This document shows, one piece after another, positions 1-8,055 of a stretch of 46,564 nt of DNA. Source of the stretch: an uncultured Ruminococcus sp. (GTDB taxonomy: Bacteria > Bacillota > Clostridia > Oscillospirales > Acutalibacteraceae). The notes below the pieces were generated by a model, which saw only the letters and a list, made by a program, of their open reading frames with translations, was not told the DNA's origin and searched no databases. The DNA is taken from the NCBI GenBank assembly GCA_902761345.1, contig CACWKD010000024.1, forward strand, positions 1 to 46,564, in the 5' to 3' direction. A program made the position numbers and the translations under genes. Every line of letters starts with the position of its first letter. Position 1 is the first letter of the stretch.

Positions 1-78
1 ATTCCCCGAATAAGTGAAAAATCGGTATTTTTTGAGGTACTGCCAAAAATTATAAAATCGCTAAAAAGTGGCTTATAA
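1..78 (+). CDS. possible 3' end of a CDS cut by the window edge
   Basis: Frame 1 is open from the first base to a TAA at 76-78, while the other two forward frames stop within the first 20 bases. This would be the last 25 codons of a gene beginning outside the window. The tail is Lys/Ile/Leu-rich and matches no family I recognise. A strong terminator lies 93 bases downstream, which fits a gene ending here, but a 25-codon open frame in AT-rich DNA can easily arise by chance. Confidence 0.25.
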   Translation: MPRISEKSVFFEVLPKIIKSLKSGL

Positions 79-170
79 TGCGGATATATTGGTTATTAAC
101 CATTATAAGAAGTTATCGAAAGTTATATGAAAATTGTTCTCCTCATCTCAACCAAATTAATGATGTATAT

Positions 171-220
171 AATTCAAGGTTTCAAAAAAGGTTAATTTTG
201 AAACCTTGAATTATTTTTTG
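171..220 (+). terminator. strong intrinsic terminator
   Basis: A perfect 17-bp inverted repeat (171-187 pairing with 196-212) with an 8-base loop is followed by a T-run at 214-219. It probably ends the transcript entering from the left edge. The remaining non-coding bases between about 79 and 443 hold only this terminator and the oadG promoter. Confidence 0.85.
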
Positions 221-342
221 CTTTGGTATAAGCTTGACAATATGTGAAAAAACAAATGCATAAGTATAAATATCCATTTATGCGACCATTTTATACATTT
301 CTGATGTTTTTCTAATTTTTGTTTAAAATTTAGTAATTCTTC

Positions 343-371
343 TTGAAACTGCACAGATTTTGTTATATAAT
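343..371 (+). promoter_or_regulatory. sigma-A-type promoter for oadG-oadB
   Basis: A TTGAAA -35 box (343-348) is followed by a 17-base spacer and a perfect TATAAT (366-371); a second TATAAT overlaps at 373-378. A start near 378 would leave a leader of about 65 bases. Confidence 0.6.
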
Positions 372-443
372 ATATAATGTAGAATTTGGCGGCTGTGTTG
401 GTAACAATTGGCCGCAGTATAAATATGGCAAGGAGTGAACGAA

Positions 444-842
444 ATGTTAGAAAATCTGAAGCTCGGTTTCATCATTCTTCTGGCAGGTGTTGTTATCGTC
501 TTCTGTGTTCTTATTTTGCTTATCGGTATAATCAAGCTTTACAGTGAACTTGTTGTTACGGTGCAGAACACTTTTAAGAAAAAGACGGCAAAGAAGAAAA
601 AATCAGTCACGAGGGAAGATGTCGAACCTCAGCCTGTGGTTAAACAGGAAGTTGTTGCAGAACCGGCAGTAAAGTCGGACGATGACAGCTCTATACCGCT
701 TGAGGTAATTGCAGCTATTGCGGCGGCAGCCACTGTGGTGTTCGGCGAGGGTGCCGTACAGATCAAATCTGTAAAGAGATCATCTAAAAGACGGTCAGCG
801 TGGAAATCGGCCGGTGTGGCTGAGAATACCCGTTCTTTCTGA
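444..842 (+). CDS. oadG: OadG-family gamma subunit of Na+-pumping decarboxylase
   Basis: Small membrane subunit (132 aa) that holds a biotin-dependent, sodium-exporting decarboxylase together at the membrane. The N-terminus has one hydrophobic segment (about residues 6-29), followed by a Lys-rich stretch and an acidic/Val-rich linker, the usual OadG/GcdG layout. I start at the ATG at 444, because the AAGGAG at 430-435 would overlap the alternative GTG at 435 and is 8 bases from 444. It precedes oadB by 25 bases, so the two are co-transcribed. The C-terminal basic tail is poorly conserved in the family. Which acid is decarboxylated (oxaloacetate, methylmalonyl-CoA or glutaconyl-CoA) cannot be told without the alpha subunit, which is not in this window. 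Confidence 0.75.
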   Translation: MLENLKLGFIILLAGVVIVFCVLILLIGIIKLYSELVVTVQNTFKKKTAKKKKSVTREDVEPQPVVKQEVVAEPAVKSDDDSSIPLEVIAAIAAAATVVFGEGAVQIKSVKRSSKRRSAWKSAGVAENTRSF

Positions 843-867
843 TTAAAACAAAAGGAGAAGTGGTATA

Positions 868-2109
868 GTGGATATTTTAACACAATTTTGGAATTCTGTC
901 GTCGGGATAATTGAGGATTCCGCATTCGGAACTCTTGACTGGCGAAATTATGTAATGATACTTATTTCATTTGTATTGATTTACCTTGCCATAAAGAAGC
1001 AGTACGAACCTCTTGTTCTGCTGCCTATCGCAGTTGGTATGTTACTTGTAAACCTTTGTCCTGCCATTGCTTTGGGCGGTACAACAAATATGATCCCTTT
1101 TGATGAGTATGTTAAAGCTCACCCCGGGGAAACTATTAAATATGCTGTTACCGAACTAAACGGTGTACAGTATGTCAACGAGCCTCATTCGGGCGGACTC
1201 CTTTTCTATTTATATCAGGGCGTTAAGCTTGGAATTTATCCTCCACTTATTTTCCTTGGTATAGGTGCTATGACTGACTTTGGTCCGCTTATTTCCAATC
1301 CGAAAAGCTTTATACTTGGTGCTGCTGCGCAGATAGGTATATTTATTACATTTATTGGAGCTATTCTTTTGGGATTTACAACAAAAGAAGCAGGTGCGAT
1401 CGGTATTATCGGCGGCGCTGACGGTCCTACGGCTATTTATGTAACGTCTATTCTTGCCCCTGATCTCTTGGGTCCGATAGCGGTTGCGGCGTATTCCTAT
1501 ATGGCTCTTGTTCCAATTATTCAGCCGCCTATAATGAAGCTTTTGACTACTCAAAAGGAAAGACAGATAAAGATGACGCAGCTTAGAGGCGTGTCGAAGC
1601 TTGAGAAAATTCTATTCCCGATAATAGTTACGGTTATTGTTGCTATTCTTTTGCCTGACGCTACTACTCTTGTAGGTATGCTGATGTTCGGAAACCTTAT
1701 GAAAGAATCGGGAGTAGTTGACAGAATTACTAATACGGCAAAGAATGAACTTATGAATATTATAACGATATTCCTTGGATTATCGGTAGGTTCTACCGCA
1801 ACAGGTCAGATATTCTTATCGTTCAGAACTATCGGTATTATCTGCTTGGGTCTGTTTGCTTTCTGTATGGGTACATCTTTTGGTGTGCTTTTCGGCAAGC
1901 TTATGTGCAAGGCAACAGGCGGTAAGGTCAATCCTCTCATAGGTTCCGCAGGTGTATCGGCTGTTCCTATGGCTGCAAGAGTTTCTCAGAAAGTCGGTCA
2001 GGAAGAAGATCCCTCAAACTTCCTGCTTATGCACGCTATGGGTCCTAATGTTGCAGGCGTAGTAGGTTCTGCGGTTGCAGCAGGTGTACTTATCAGTATT
2101 CTTAAATAA
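868..2109 (+). CDS. oadB: OadB-family beta subunit, Na+-translocating carboxybiotin decarboxylase
   Basis: Integral membrane subunit (413 aa) that decarboxylates carboxybiotin and drives Na+ export. The family signature GGADGPTAIY is present at about residues 190-199, followed by the second conserved half ending in the SAVPMAARV and GPNVAG regions. Hydrophobic segments span most of the length, and the size matches the family. The GTG start at 868 has AAAGGAG at 851-857, 10 bases upstream. It follows oadG and is closed by a hairpin. The alpha (carboxyltransferase) and biotin-carrier genes are not adjacent, so they must lie elsewhere or beyond the left edge. Confidence 0.9.
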   Translation: MDILTQFWNSVVGIIEDSAFGTLDWRNYVMILISFVLIYLAIKKQYEPLVLLPIAVGMLLVNLCPAIALGGTTNMIPFDEYVKAHPGETIKYAVTELNGVQYVNEPHSGGLLFYLYQGVKLGIYPPLIFLGIGAMTDFGPLISNPKSFILGAAAQIGIFITFIGAILLGFTTKEAGAIGIIGGADGPTAIYVTSILAPDLLGPIAVAAYSYMALVPIIQPPIMKLLTTQKERQIKMTQLRGVSKLEKILFPIIVTVIVAILLPDATTLVGMLMFGNLMKESGVVDRITNTAKNELMNIITIFLGLSVGSTATGQIFLSFRTIGIICLGLFAFCMGTSFGVLFGKLMCKATGGKVNPLIGSAGVSAVPMAARVSQKVGQEEDPSNFLLMHAMGPNVAGVVGSAVAAGVLISILK

Positions 2110-2112
2110 TAC

Positions 2113-2157
2113 AATAATGGCTTGGTATCGATTGGTATCAAGCCATTATTATTGATT
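2113..2157 (+). terminator. probable terminator after oadB
   Basis: A 12-bp inverted repeat, AATAATGGCTTG (2113-2124) with its complement at 2139-2150, starts just after the stop codon. The following T-run is weak and interrupted. Confidence 0.55.
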
Positions 2158-2240
2158 TTCGAAGCATAGTATTTATACAGAAAAAAAGGTAAATATTCGG
2201 AAAAAATCAAGCTAAAAAACTTAATTTTTATATAAAATGC

Positions 2241-2269
2241 TTGAATTTTCGTTGTTTGTGTGTTATGAT
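2241..2269 (+). promoter_or_regulatory. sigma-A-type promoter for the kinase/FHA operon
   Basis: TTGAAT (2241-2246) and TATGAT (2264-2269) are separated by 17 bases. The leader to the kinase start would be about 90 bases. The 2158-2366 gap otherwise shows only AT-rich sequence. Confidence 0.5.
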
Positions 2270-2366
2270 TATATCGGTATTATGTTTTTTTGTTAATGAA
2301 TATCGAGTTTATATTTTGTATAATGCACTTCGATATCATATATTATAGATGAAAGGGAGCGTAATT

Positions 2367-5189
2367 GTGTCAAAAGATGAAAAGTATCCTCTTGCCTTAC
2401 CAAAAGGAACGGTACTCGCAGGACAATATGTTATAGAGAAAGTATTGGGACAGGGCGGTTTCGGAATTACATACAAAGCTACCGATTATAAAAATAATAA
2501 CAATCCGGTTGCTATAAAGGAATATTTTCCTGATACATTAGTTTACAGAGAGATGACAACCGTTATATCGTATCCCGGAGAGAGAACGGAAAATTTTGAT
2601 TACGGAAAACAGAGCTTCCTTGATGAAGCCGAAACTCTTGCAAAATTTCTTGGCAATGATAATATAGTTCGTGTTTATTCTTATTTTGAAGAAAACGGCA
2701 CGGCTTATTTTGCTATGGAGTATGTAGACGGAATACCTTTTGACAAATACCTTACACAAAAAGGCGGCAGGATCGGAATTGAGGAAGCAAAGTCAATTCT
2801 TATTCCTGTAATGGACGCTTTGGGTGCGGTGCACAGTGCAGGTATAATACATCGTGATGTTACTCCCGATAATATATATTTGTCAAATGACGGTCGTGTA
2901 ATGCTGCTCGACTTTGGCGCTGCCAGATATAGTCTTGGTGATAAAAGCAGAAGTCTGGACGTTGTACTAAAGCATGGTTTTGCACCAAAAGAACAGTATT
3001 CAAGAAGAGGTAAACAAGGTCCTTATACGGACGTATATGCTTTGGGCGCTACATTCTATTTTGCACTTACGGGAAAAAGACCTCCCGAGTCTATTGAAAG
3101 AATGGACGAAGATGACCTGATACCTCCTCATAACTTAGGAATAAATATAACCGAGTATCAAGAAGAGGCTATTCTTAAAGCTCTGAAAGTGCAGCCGTCC
3201 GAACGCTTTCAGACAATGGCTGAATTTAAGAGTGTACTTTTGAATGAGAATAAAGGCTCTGTCGGAGGAGCTTCGAATGTTATAAACTTCTCTTCACCTG
3301 TCCCTCAGCCGACACAGCAGCAGCCTCAGCAACCACCGCAGTATCCGCCTCAGCAGCCGCAGTGGAATAATATGCCTCCTATGCCGCAGCAGGGTTATCC
3401 CAATCAAATGCAGCAGAATATGCCGCAGCAGGGTGGAGACTCTGTAAATGAACTGAAAAATGCTTTGATAAATACGGGAGCTGCAACTAAAAAAGCATTA
3501 GCTTTGGCAGCAGAAAATGTTAAAAACAAGGTTGCTTTGCAGAAACAGAAAAAATCAAATCCCGCTCAACCGCCCTTTATGCCGCCGCAGGGTATGGGAC
3601 AGCCGATGTATAATAATTCGCCTGTTCCTCAGCCGAATATACCTCAGTCTAGCCTACCGCAGTCGAATTTACCTACATCAAATATACCGCAGTCGAATAT
3701 TTCACAGGCAGCAGGTGCAGTGGATACAAATGTACAGCAGCCTAAAAAGCTTACGCTTGAAAAAAACAACAATGTATCAGAGTCACAGAATGATAATATG
3801 CCAATGCGTACTGTTGCTCCTCAGCAAATGGGCAGCACAAGCAGCACAAGTTCTTCCGCTACAAACAATACGCAGAACGGCAGTTTTAATGCGCCAAATA
3901 TTCCCGTAGCACCGATACAACCTGTAAATAACGGTGTTCAGCCGCAAAATCCGCCGGTATATCAGACGCCCGGTAAACCGAAAAAGAAAGGTTTGATAAT
4001 CGGAGCTGCGGCAGCTTGCGTGGTAGTAGGATTAACTGTTGCTATTGTTGCGGGTAATTCGTCTTCAAAAACAAAAAGCGTCAGTCACACCGGCAACGCA
4101 AGTTCGGTTACTGTTTCAAATGTAAACGACAATGACGGTACTTCTTCAACAGTTTACAGCAGTCCCGTTATTGATACCGATTACTTTTCATCGTCGTACA
4201 GCTCCTATACGACATCTTCTAAAGCTTCAACTCAGTACAGCAAACAAGACCTTGAGATAATAGGCAATACACCTGCAAATATTAAAAATTTCGGATATTA
4301 TACATCGGACGGTACTAATAAGTTTTGGTCAGATGAGGACGGTCACGCATTGATGTCAAATTTAAGCGGTAAGAAATATCTGTATCAAAATCAAACGGGT
4401 ATTTTTAATTGTCTTTCTTATGCAGAAAATACTCTATTTTTTATATATGACGGTCAGGCTTATTCAATGAATCCGTCGAGTGACAGCGAAGCTCAGCTTA
4501 TCACTTCATTAAAAAGCTATTCTGATATTACAAATATGTATGTTTCGTCTGCATTTTTCTTTATTTATCAGGAAGATACGCTTTACAGAATAAACAGATC
4601 GACAGGTACAATGGAGCAGTCAATGAGTATAGATTTCGCAGATGACTTCACATTTTATGACGGTTGGCTTTATTATATTGGTGAGGATACAGACGGAGAT
4701 TCAGCGATATTCAGAGTGTCTGAAAGTGACTTTGAATATTACTCGGATTACTATTTACATAGAGATAACGGATATTATTCTTCGCCTGTAATAGTTGACG
4801 GATTATTATATGCGCTCATAGTTACCGATGAAGAAACAGGTATTCTTAACGCAAGCCCAAAGCTGGACGGTTCAAATATAAAAACGTGGAATATTACAAC
4901 GTATACCGGTACGGATTATACTTGTAACCTGAATGTTATAGGTAAAAATACTTTCTTTACTGTTTACAAAGAAGATGATGATAAATATGATCTCTATCGT
5001 TTTGTGAAATCGTCCGACAATACTTATACGTGTTCTACTATTACCGATTTATCGGCAATGTATCCTTCTATTACATTACAAGACGGTGATTATAAGGTAA
5101 ATTATATGGCATACGACGGCGAAAAAGATATGTTTATAAACAGATATATTATATACGATCATACAACGAATAATAAGAAAGATAACTAA
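2367..5189 (+). CDS. transmembrane Ser/Thr protein kinase with beta-propeller-like ectodomain
   Basis: Hanks-type kinase (940 aa) predicted to phosphorylate Ser/Thr on cytoplasmic partners. The kinase domain (about residues 12-290) has the Gly loop GQGGFGIT (28-35), the AIK lysine (about 51), HRDVTPDN (162-169) with catalytic Asp, and DFG (182-184). A Gln/Pro/Asn-rich linker runs from about 300 to 540, then KPKKK and one membrane helix (about 542-564). The outside part has a Ser-rich stalk and repeated short beta-strand blocks resembling DUF5050/propeller sensors. The GTG at 2367 is preferred because AAAGGGAG sits at 2352-2359, whereas the ATG at 2349 has no ribosome site. The catalytic loop has Thr where most kinases have Lys (HRDxKPxN); this HRD[S/T]PDN class is known in bacteria. 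It is the first gene of the signalling operon, and the ligand is unknown. Confidence 0.9.
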   Translation: MSKDEKYPLALPKGTVLAGQYVIEKVLGQGGFGITYKATDYKNNNNPVAIKEYFPDTLVYREMTTVISYPGERTENFDYGKQSFLDEAETLAKFLGNDNIVRVYSYFEENGTAYFAMEYVDGIPFDKYLTQKGGRIGIEEAKSILIPVMDALGAVHSAGIIHRDVTPDNIYLSNDGRVMLLDFGAARYSLGDKSRSLDVVLKHGFAPKEQYSRRGKQGPYTDVYALGATFYFALTGKRPPESIERMDEDDLIPPHNLGINITEYQEEAILKALKVQPSERFQTMAEFKSVLLNENKGSVGGASNVINFSSPVPQPTQQQPQQPPQYPPQQPQWNNMPPMPQQGYPNQMQQNMPQQGGDSVNELKNALINTGAATKKALALAAENVKNKVALQKQKKSNPAQPPFMPPQGMGQPMYNNSPVPQPNIPQSSLPQSNLPTSNIPQSNISQAAGAVDTNVQQPKKLTLEKNNNVSESQNDNMPMRTVAPQQMGSTSSTSSSATNNTQNGSFNAPNIPVAPIQPVNNGVQPQNPPVYQTPGKPKKKGLIIGAAAACVVVGLTVAIVAGNSSSKTKSVSHTGNASSVTVSNVNDNDGTSSTVYSSPVIDTDYFSSSYSSYTTSSKASTQYSKQDLEIIGNTPANIKNFGYYTSDGTNKFWSDEDGHALMSNLSGKKYLYQNQTGIFNCLSYAENTLFFIYDGQAYSMNPSSDSEAQLITSLKSYSDITNMYVSSAFFFIYQEDTLYRINRSTGTMEQSMSIDFADDFTFYDGWLYYIGEDTDGDSAIFRVSESDFEYYSDYYLHRDNGYYSSPVIVDGLLYALIVTDEETGILNASPKLDGSNIKTWNITTYTGTDYTCNLNVIGKNTFFTVYKEDDDKYDLYRFVKSSDNTYTCSTITDLSAMYPSITLQDGDYKVNYMAYDGEKDMFINRYIIYDHTTNNKKDN
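3642..3703 (+). repeat. degenerate 15-bp in-frame tandem repeat
   Basis: About five copies of a codon pattern encoding P-Q/T-S-N/S-I/L lie in the kinase linker. Units differ by several bases, so it is old rather than recently expanded. It lengthens a disordered tether between the kinase domain and the membrane helix. Confidence 0.55.
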
Positions 5190-5202
5190 GGAGGAATTTA
5201 TT

Positions 5203-5862
5203 ATGGCAATTCAAGAATGTGGAAACGGACATCTTTACGATACAAATCAGTATTCAAGCTGTCCGTATTGTCAGGGAGGCGGCAACCGCATTAATTTCGG
5301 AGGCCCGAGTTTTGGAGGCGCTCAAGGTAGCTCAGACATAGGAAAGACTGTTGGCGCAGGGGTACAGTTCCCTCAGCCGAGTTTTCAGCCTCAGGAGAGT
5401 ATAGGCGCAACTGTTGCTCCTTCTGATTACAGAAACAGCCGTAAAGAGAGCGACGCAGGCAAAACCGTAGGTGTGTTCCAAAAGAATATGCAGTTTGAAC
5501 CCGTAGTAGGCTGGATAGTATGCATAGAGGGCGTTAACAAGGGTAAAGATTACAGATTATATGCAAAGACAAACACAGTCGGAAGAACAGAGAAGAACGA
5601 CGTTTGCATAAAAGGCGACGATACGATCTCCAGAGAAAAGCACGCAAAAATAGACTATGATGAGAAGCATAACAGCTATTATCTTATCCCTGCCGACGCT
5701 TCTAATACTATCTATATAAATGAAAAACCTGTTTATCAGCCAACTGAGCTTTCTTTCTATGATATTATCGAGCTGGGTGAGGGCAAGTTCATCTTTATAC
5801 CGCTGTGTACAAAGCAGTTCGACTGGAACAACGGGCTTGATACAGGAATGAATAATATATGA
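5203..5862 (+). CDS. FHA-domain adaptor with N-terminal zinc ribbon
   Basis: A 219-aa cytoplasmic protein. The N-terminus has CGNGHLYD and CPYC (Cys 6, 20, 23 plus His 10), a likely zinc-binding knuckle. The middle is Gly/Gln-rich and carries three similar Thr motifs: DIGKTV (Thr49), SIGATV (Thr70) and DAGKTV (Thr88). A forkhead-associated domain covers about 105-200, with the phosphothreonine-binding residues GR (127-128), SREKH (143-147) and the N-T-I-Y segment near 168. The ribosome site is AAGGAGG. It sits 13 bases after the kinase gene and overlaps the PP2C gene by 4 bases. By analogy with GarA/OdhI, the Thr motifs may be kinase targets bound by its own FHA domain or that of a partner; this is inference. 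Confidence 0.85.
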   Translation: MAIQECGNGHLYDTNQYSSCPYCQGGGNRINFGGPSFGGAQGSSDIGKTVGAGVQFPQPSFQPQESIGATVAPSDYRNSRKESDAGKTVGVFQKNMQFEPVVGWIVCIEGVNKGKDYRLYAKTNTVGRTEKNDVCIKGDDTISREKHAKIDYDEKHNSYYLIPADASNTIYINEKPVYQPTELSFYDIIELGEGKFIFIPLCTKQFDWNNGLDTGMNNI

Positions 5863-6680
5863 TGTGGTTCAAAAGCAAAAAAAAGAAAAAAGATACTACT
5901 ATTGACCCTGCTCTTAACGTTTCCGATAAACTCAGGTATAAGGTTGCAAATTTACAGGGAGTAGGGGCAAGGCAAAGGCAGGAGGATTCATTTACTTTGA
6001 TGAACGCTCTTGACGAAGAACAGTATGACGAAAACGGCTTGATGTTTGCGGTATGCGACGGTATGGGCGGTATGAAAGACGGCAAGCTTGCCAGCGAAAC
6101 AGCCGTTGCAAGCCTGAGACAGTTTTTCGCTGATATGGACAGACGGGGCAGAATTGCCGAACAGCTTAAAACAAGTGTTTTCAAAGCGTCCGAGGAAGTG
6201 GAAAATCTCCTTGACGGTGACGGAGGAAGTACGGTTGTTGTCGGGATAATCTACCACGAACAGCTCTATTTTGCAAGCGTAGGCGACAGTTTTTTCTATC
6301 TGAAGAGGGACGGAAAGCTCTATCGGCTAAACTCCGAACAAAATGTATGCCACGAACGGTATTTGGAGAATATAAGGGACGGTGTATTTGACCCCATAGA
6401 GTGCCGCAATGATGAGGAGGCAGCTGCTCTATCTCAGTTTTTGGGTATGCCGGGATTATCTAAAGTAGATTGCTCGGTACGTCCTATGCAGCTTCAAAAG
6501 GGAGATGTCCTTTTGGCGTGTTCGGACGGTGTAGGCGGAGTGCTTAGTGAAATGGAAGTCCTTGACGCACTTAATTATGAATCAGGCGAACAGGCGTGCC
6601 GTGAGCTTGAACAGCGTCTGGTAGAACATTCAAAGCCAAATCAGGATAACTATACGGCATTGCTGCTGCAGTGTCTGTAA
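5859..6680 (+). CDS. PP2C-family Ser/Thr protein phosphatase
   Basis: Metal-dependent phosphatase (273 aa) expected to reverse the kinase upstream. PP2C motifs appear in order: RQRQEDS (38-44), CDGMGG (66-71), VGDSFFYL, ACSDGVGG and the C-terminal QDNYTAL. No membrane segment is visible, but the N-terminus is very basic (five Lys in a row after SK) and could bind membrane or phosphoprotein. Its ATG overlaps the stop of the FHA gene (ATGA), implying translational coupling. A second PP2C closes the operon, so the two may serve different substrates. Confidence 0.9.
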   Translation: MMWFKSKKKKKDTTIDPALNVSDKLRYKVANLQGVGARQRQEDSFTLMNALDEEQYDENGLMFAVCDGMGGMKDGKLASETAVASLRQFFADMDRRGRIAEQLKTSVFKASEEVENLLDGDGGSTVVVGIIYHEQLYFASVGDSFFYLKRDGKLYRLNSEQNVCHERYLENIRDGVFDPIECRNDEEAAALSQFLGMPGLSKVDCSVRPMQLQKGDVLLACSDGVGGVLSEMEVLDALNYESGEQACRELEQRLVEHSKPNQDNYTALLLQCL

Positions 6681-6705
6681 ATAAAAAGAATGAGAGGAAC
6701 ATATT

Positions 6706-8055
6706 ATGAGAACAAAAATATTGCGAGTATCATCGTTACTTTTGATGTCGCTTACATTATTGTTTGCGAGTATTGCAGGTACAACAACTGCTTATGCTTT
6801 TGACAATGAAGTAAAAAACGGTGTAGTGCCGATAGTGTTTTATTTAAAAGGCGCAAAAGTACTTCTTACGGACGGTACTAATTACCAGGAGTATCAGGAT
6901 CTAGGCGACTGCGAATGGAGCGGCGGTTCGGGCTTCTTTGTAGGTGACGGTTCGGGTTCGGCACAGTATATAGTTACAAATGCTCACGTTGTAGAGGATT
7001 ATGTAGCTGCAAAAGAGGGCGAGGAGTTTGCAACTCTTTACGGATATACGGAAGAGGGATACGGAATAATCATTTATGCTTCAAGCTGCGAGCTGAGAGT
7101 TTATTATGATCAGAACGACTATGAGGCTGCTTATGTTGATTGTATCGGAGATTCTGAAAAAGTTGACTTAGCTGTACTCAGACTGAGAGATCCTACCGAT
7201 AAAAGACACACTCTTCCTCTTATGGAAACAAACGAAAAAATGGTTGGTGACACTGTTTATACAGTAGGTTTCCCGGGAAATGCAGATAACCAGTTTACAA
7301 GCGCGAGCCATTACGGCGTAAATGACGTTACTGTACATAAGGGTTCTATTACAAAGTTTGCTGTAAACGAAGGTAAAGGCGTAGAGAGAATAGCAATCGA
7401 CGCAACTATCCAGCACGGTAACTCAGGCGGTCCGCTTGTAACAGAGGACGGTCAGGTAATCGGTGTAAACACAAATGTTGAGTCAAATGTTGTGTATAAT
7501 ACACAGGTTGAGGTTGACTACTACGCTATTAACTCTAATGAATTGATGAGATTTCTTGATAAGAACAATATTCCTTATCAGACAGCAAAGGGCGGAGTTA
7601 AGCTAAACGGCACGACAATAGGAATAATCATAGGCGTATTGGTAGTAGGCGGCGGTATAGCTGCGGCAGTGGTTCTTCTTGGCAAAAAGAAAGGGGCTAA
7701 CCCCAACATGCAGGGCGGAGCAGGCGCAGGCAAAGGTATGGTACGTTCGCTCTCTGCACAGCATAACGGAAGAACTTTCCCTGTTGGAAACGCACCGATT
7801 ATGATAGGAAGAGATCCGACAGCTTGCCAGATAGTGTTTGCTAAAGATACAACAGGTGTCAGCGGTAAGCACTGTACAGTTTACTTTGACGCTGCAAACG
7901 GCAGCTTTACTTTGACAGATATTGGTTCAACTTACGGTACATTCCTCAGCAATGGATTGAAACTCACTCCGCATTCTCCTGTAAACCTCAGACCGGGTGA
8001 TACATTCTGCGTAGGAGATCAGGCAAATATTCTTAAAGTGGAAGTGATGCAGTAA
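6706..8055 (+). CDS. membrane-anchored trypsin-like serine protease with cytoplasmic FHA domain
   Basis: A 449-aa protein. It has a signal peptide (cleavage likely after TAYA, residue 31) and a secreted HtrA/trypsin-type domain with catalytic His94 (TNAHVV), Asp154 (VDLAVLRL) and Ser240 (GNSGGPL). One membrane helix follows at about 304-326 (after GTT, before GKKKG). A Gly-rich linker leads to a C-terminal FHA domain (about 355-445) with GRD (368-370), VSGKH (385-389) and a GSTYGTF strand. No PDZ domain is present. The topology puts the protease outside and the FHA inside, so the FHA could read phosphothreonine made by the kinase and change protease activity or clustering; that link is inference. 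The next gene starts on the base after this stop. Confidence 0.88.
   Translation: MRTKILRVSSLLLMSLTLLFASIAGTTTAYAFDNEVKNGVVPIVFYLKGAKVLLTDGTNYQEYQDLGDCEWSGGSGFFVGDGSGSAQYIVTNAHVVEDYVAAKEGEEFATLYGYTEEGYGIIIYASSCELRVYYDQNDYEAAYVDCIGDSEKVDLAVLRLRDPTDKRHTLPLMETNEKMVGDTVYTVGFPGNADNQFTSASHYGVNDVTVHKGSITKFAVNEGKGVERIAIDATIQHGNSGGPLVTEDGQVIGVNTNVESNVVYNTQVEVDYYAINSNELMRFLDKNNIPYQTAKGGVKLNGTTIGIIIGVLVVGGGIAAAVVLLGKKKGANPNMQGGAGAGKGMVRSLSAQHNGRTFPVGNAPIMIGRDPTACQIVFAKDTTGVSGKHCTVYFDAANGSFTLTDIGSTYGTFLSNGLKLTPHSPVNLRPGDTFCVGDQANILKVEVMQ

Noticed and set aside
234..262. TTGACA at 234-239 as a promoter for oadG
   Set aside because: No acceptable -10 lies 16-18 bases downstream; the pair at 343-371 is much better.
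3642..3703. Phase-variable tandem repeat in the kinase gene
   Set aside because: Units are 15 bp (in frame) and degenerate, so slippage would not switch the gene off and is unlikely to be frequent.
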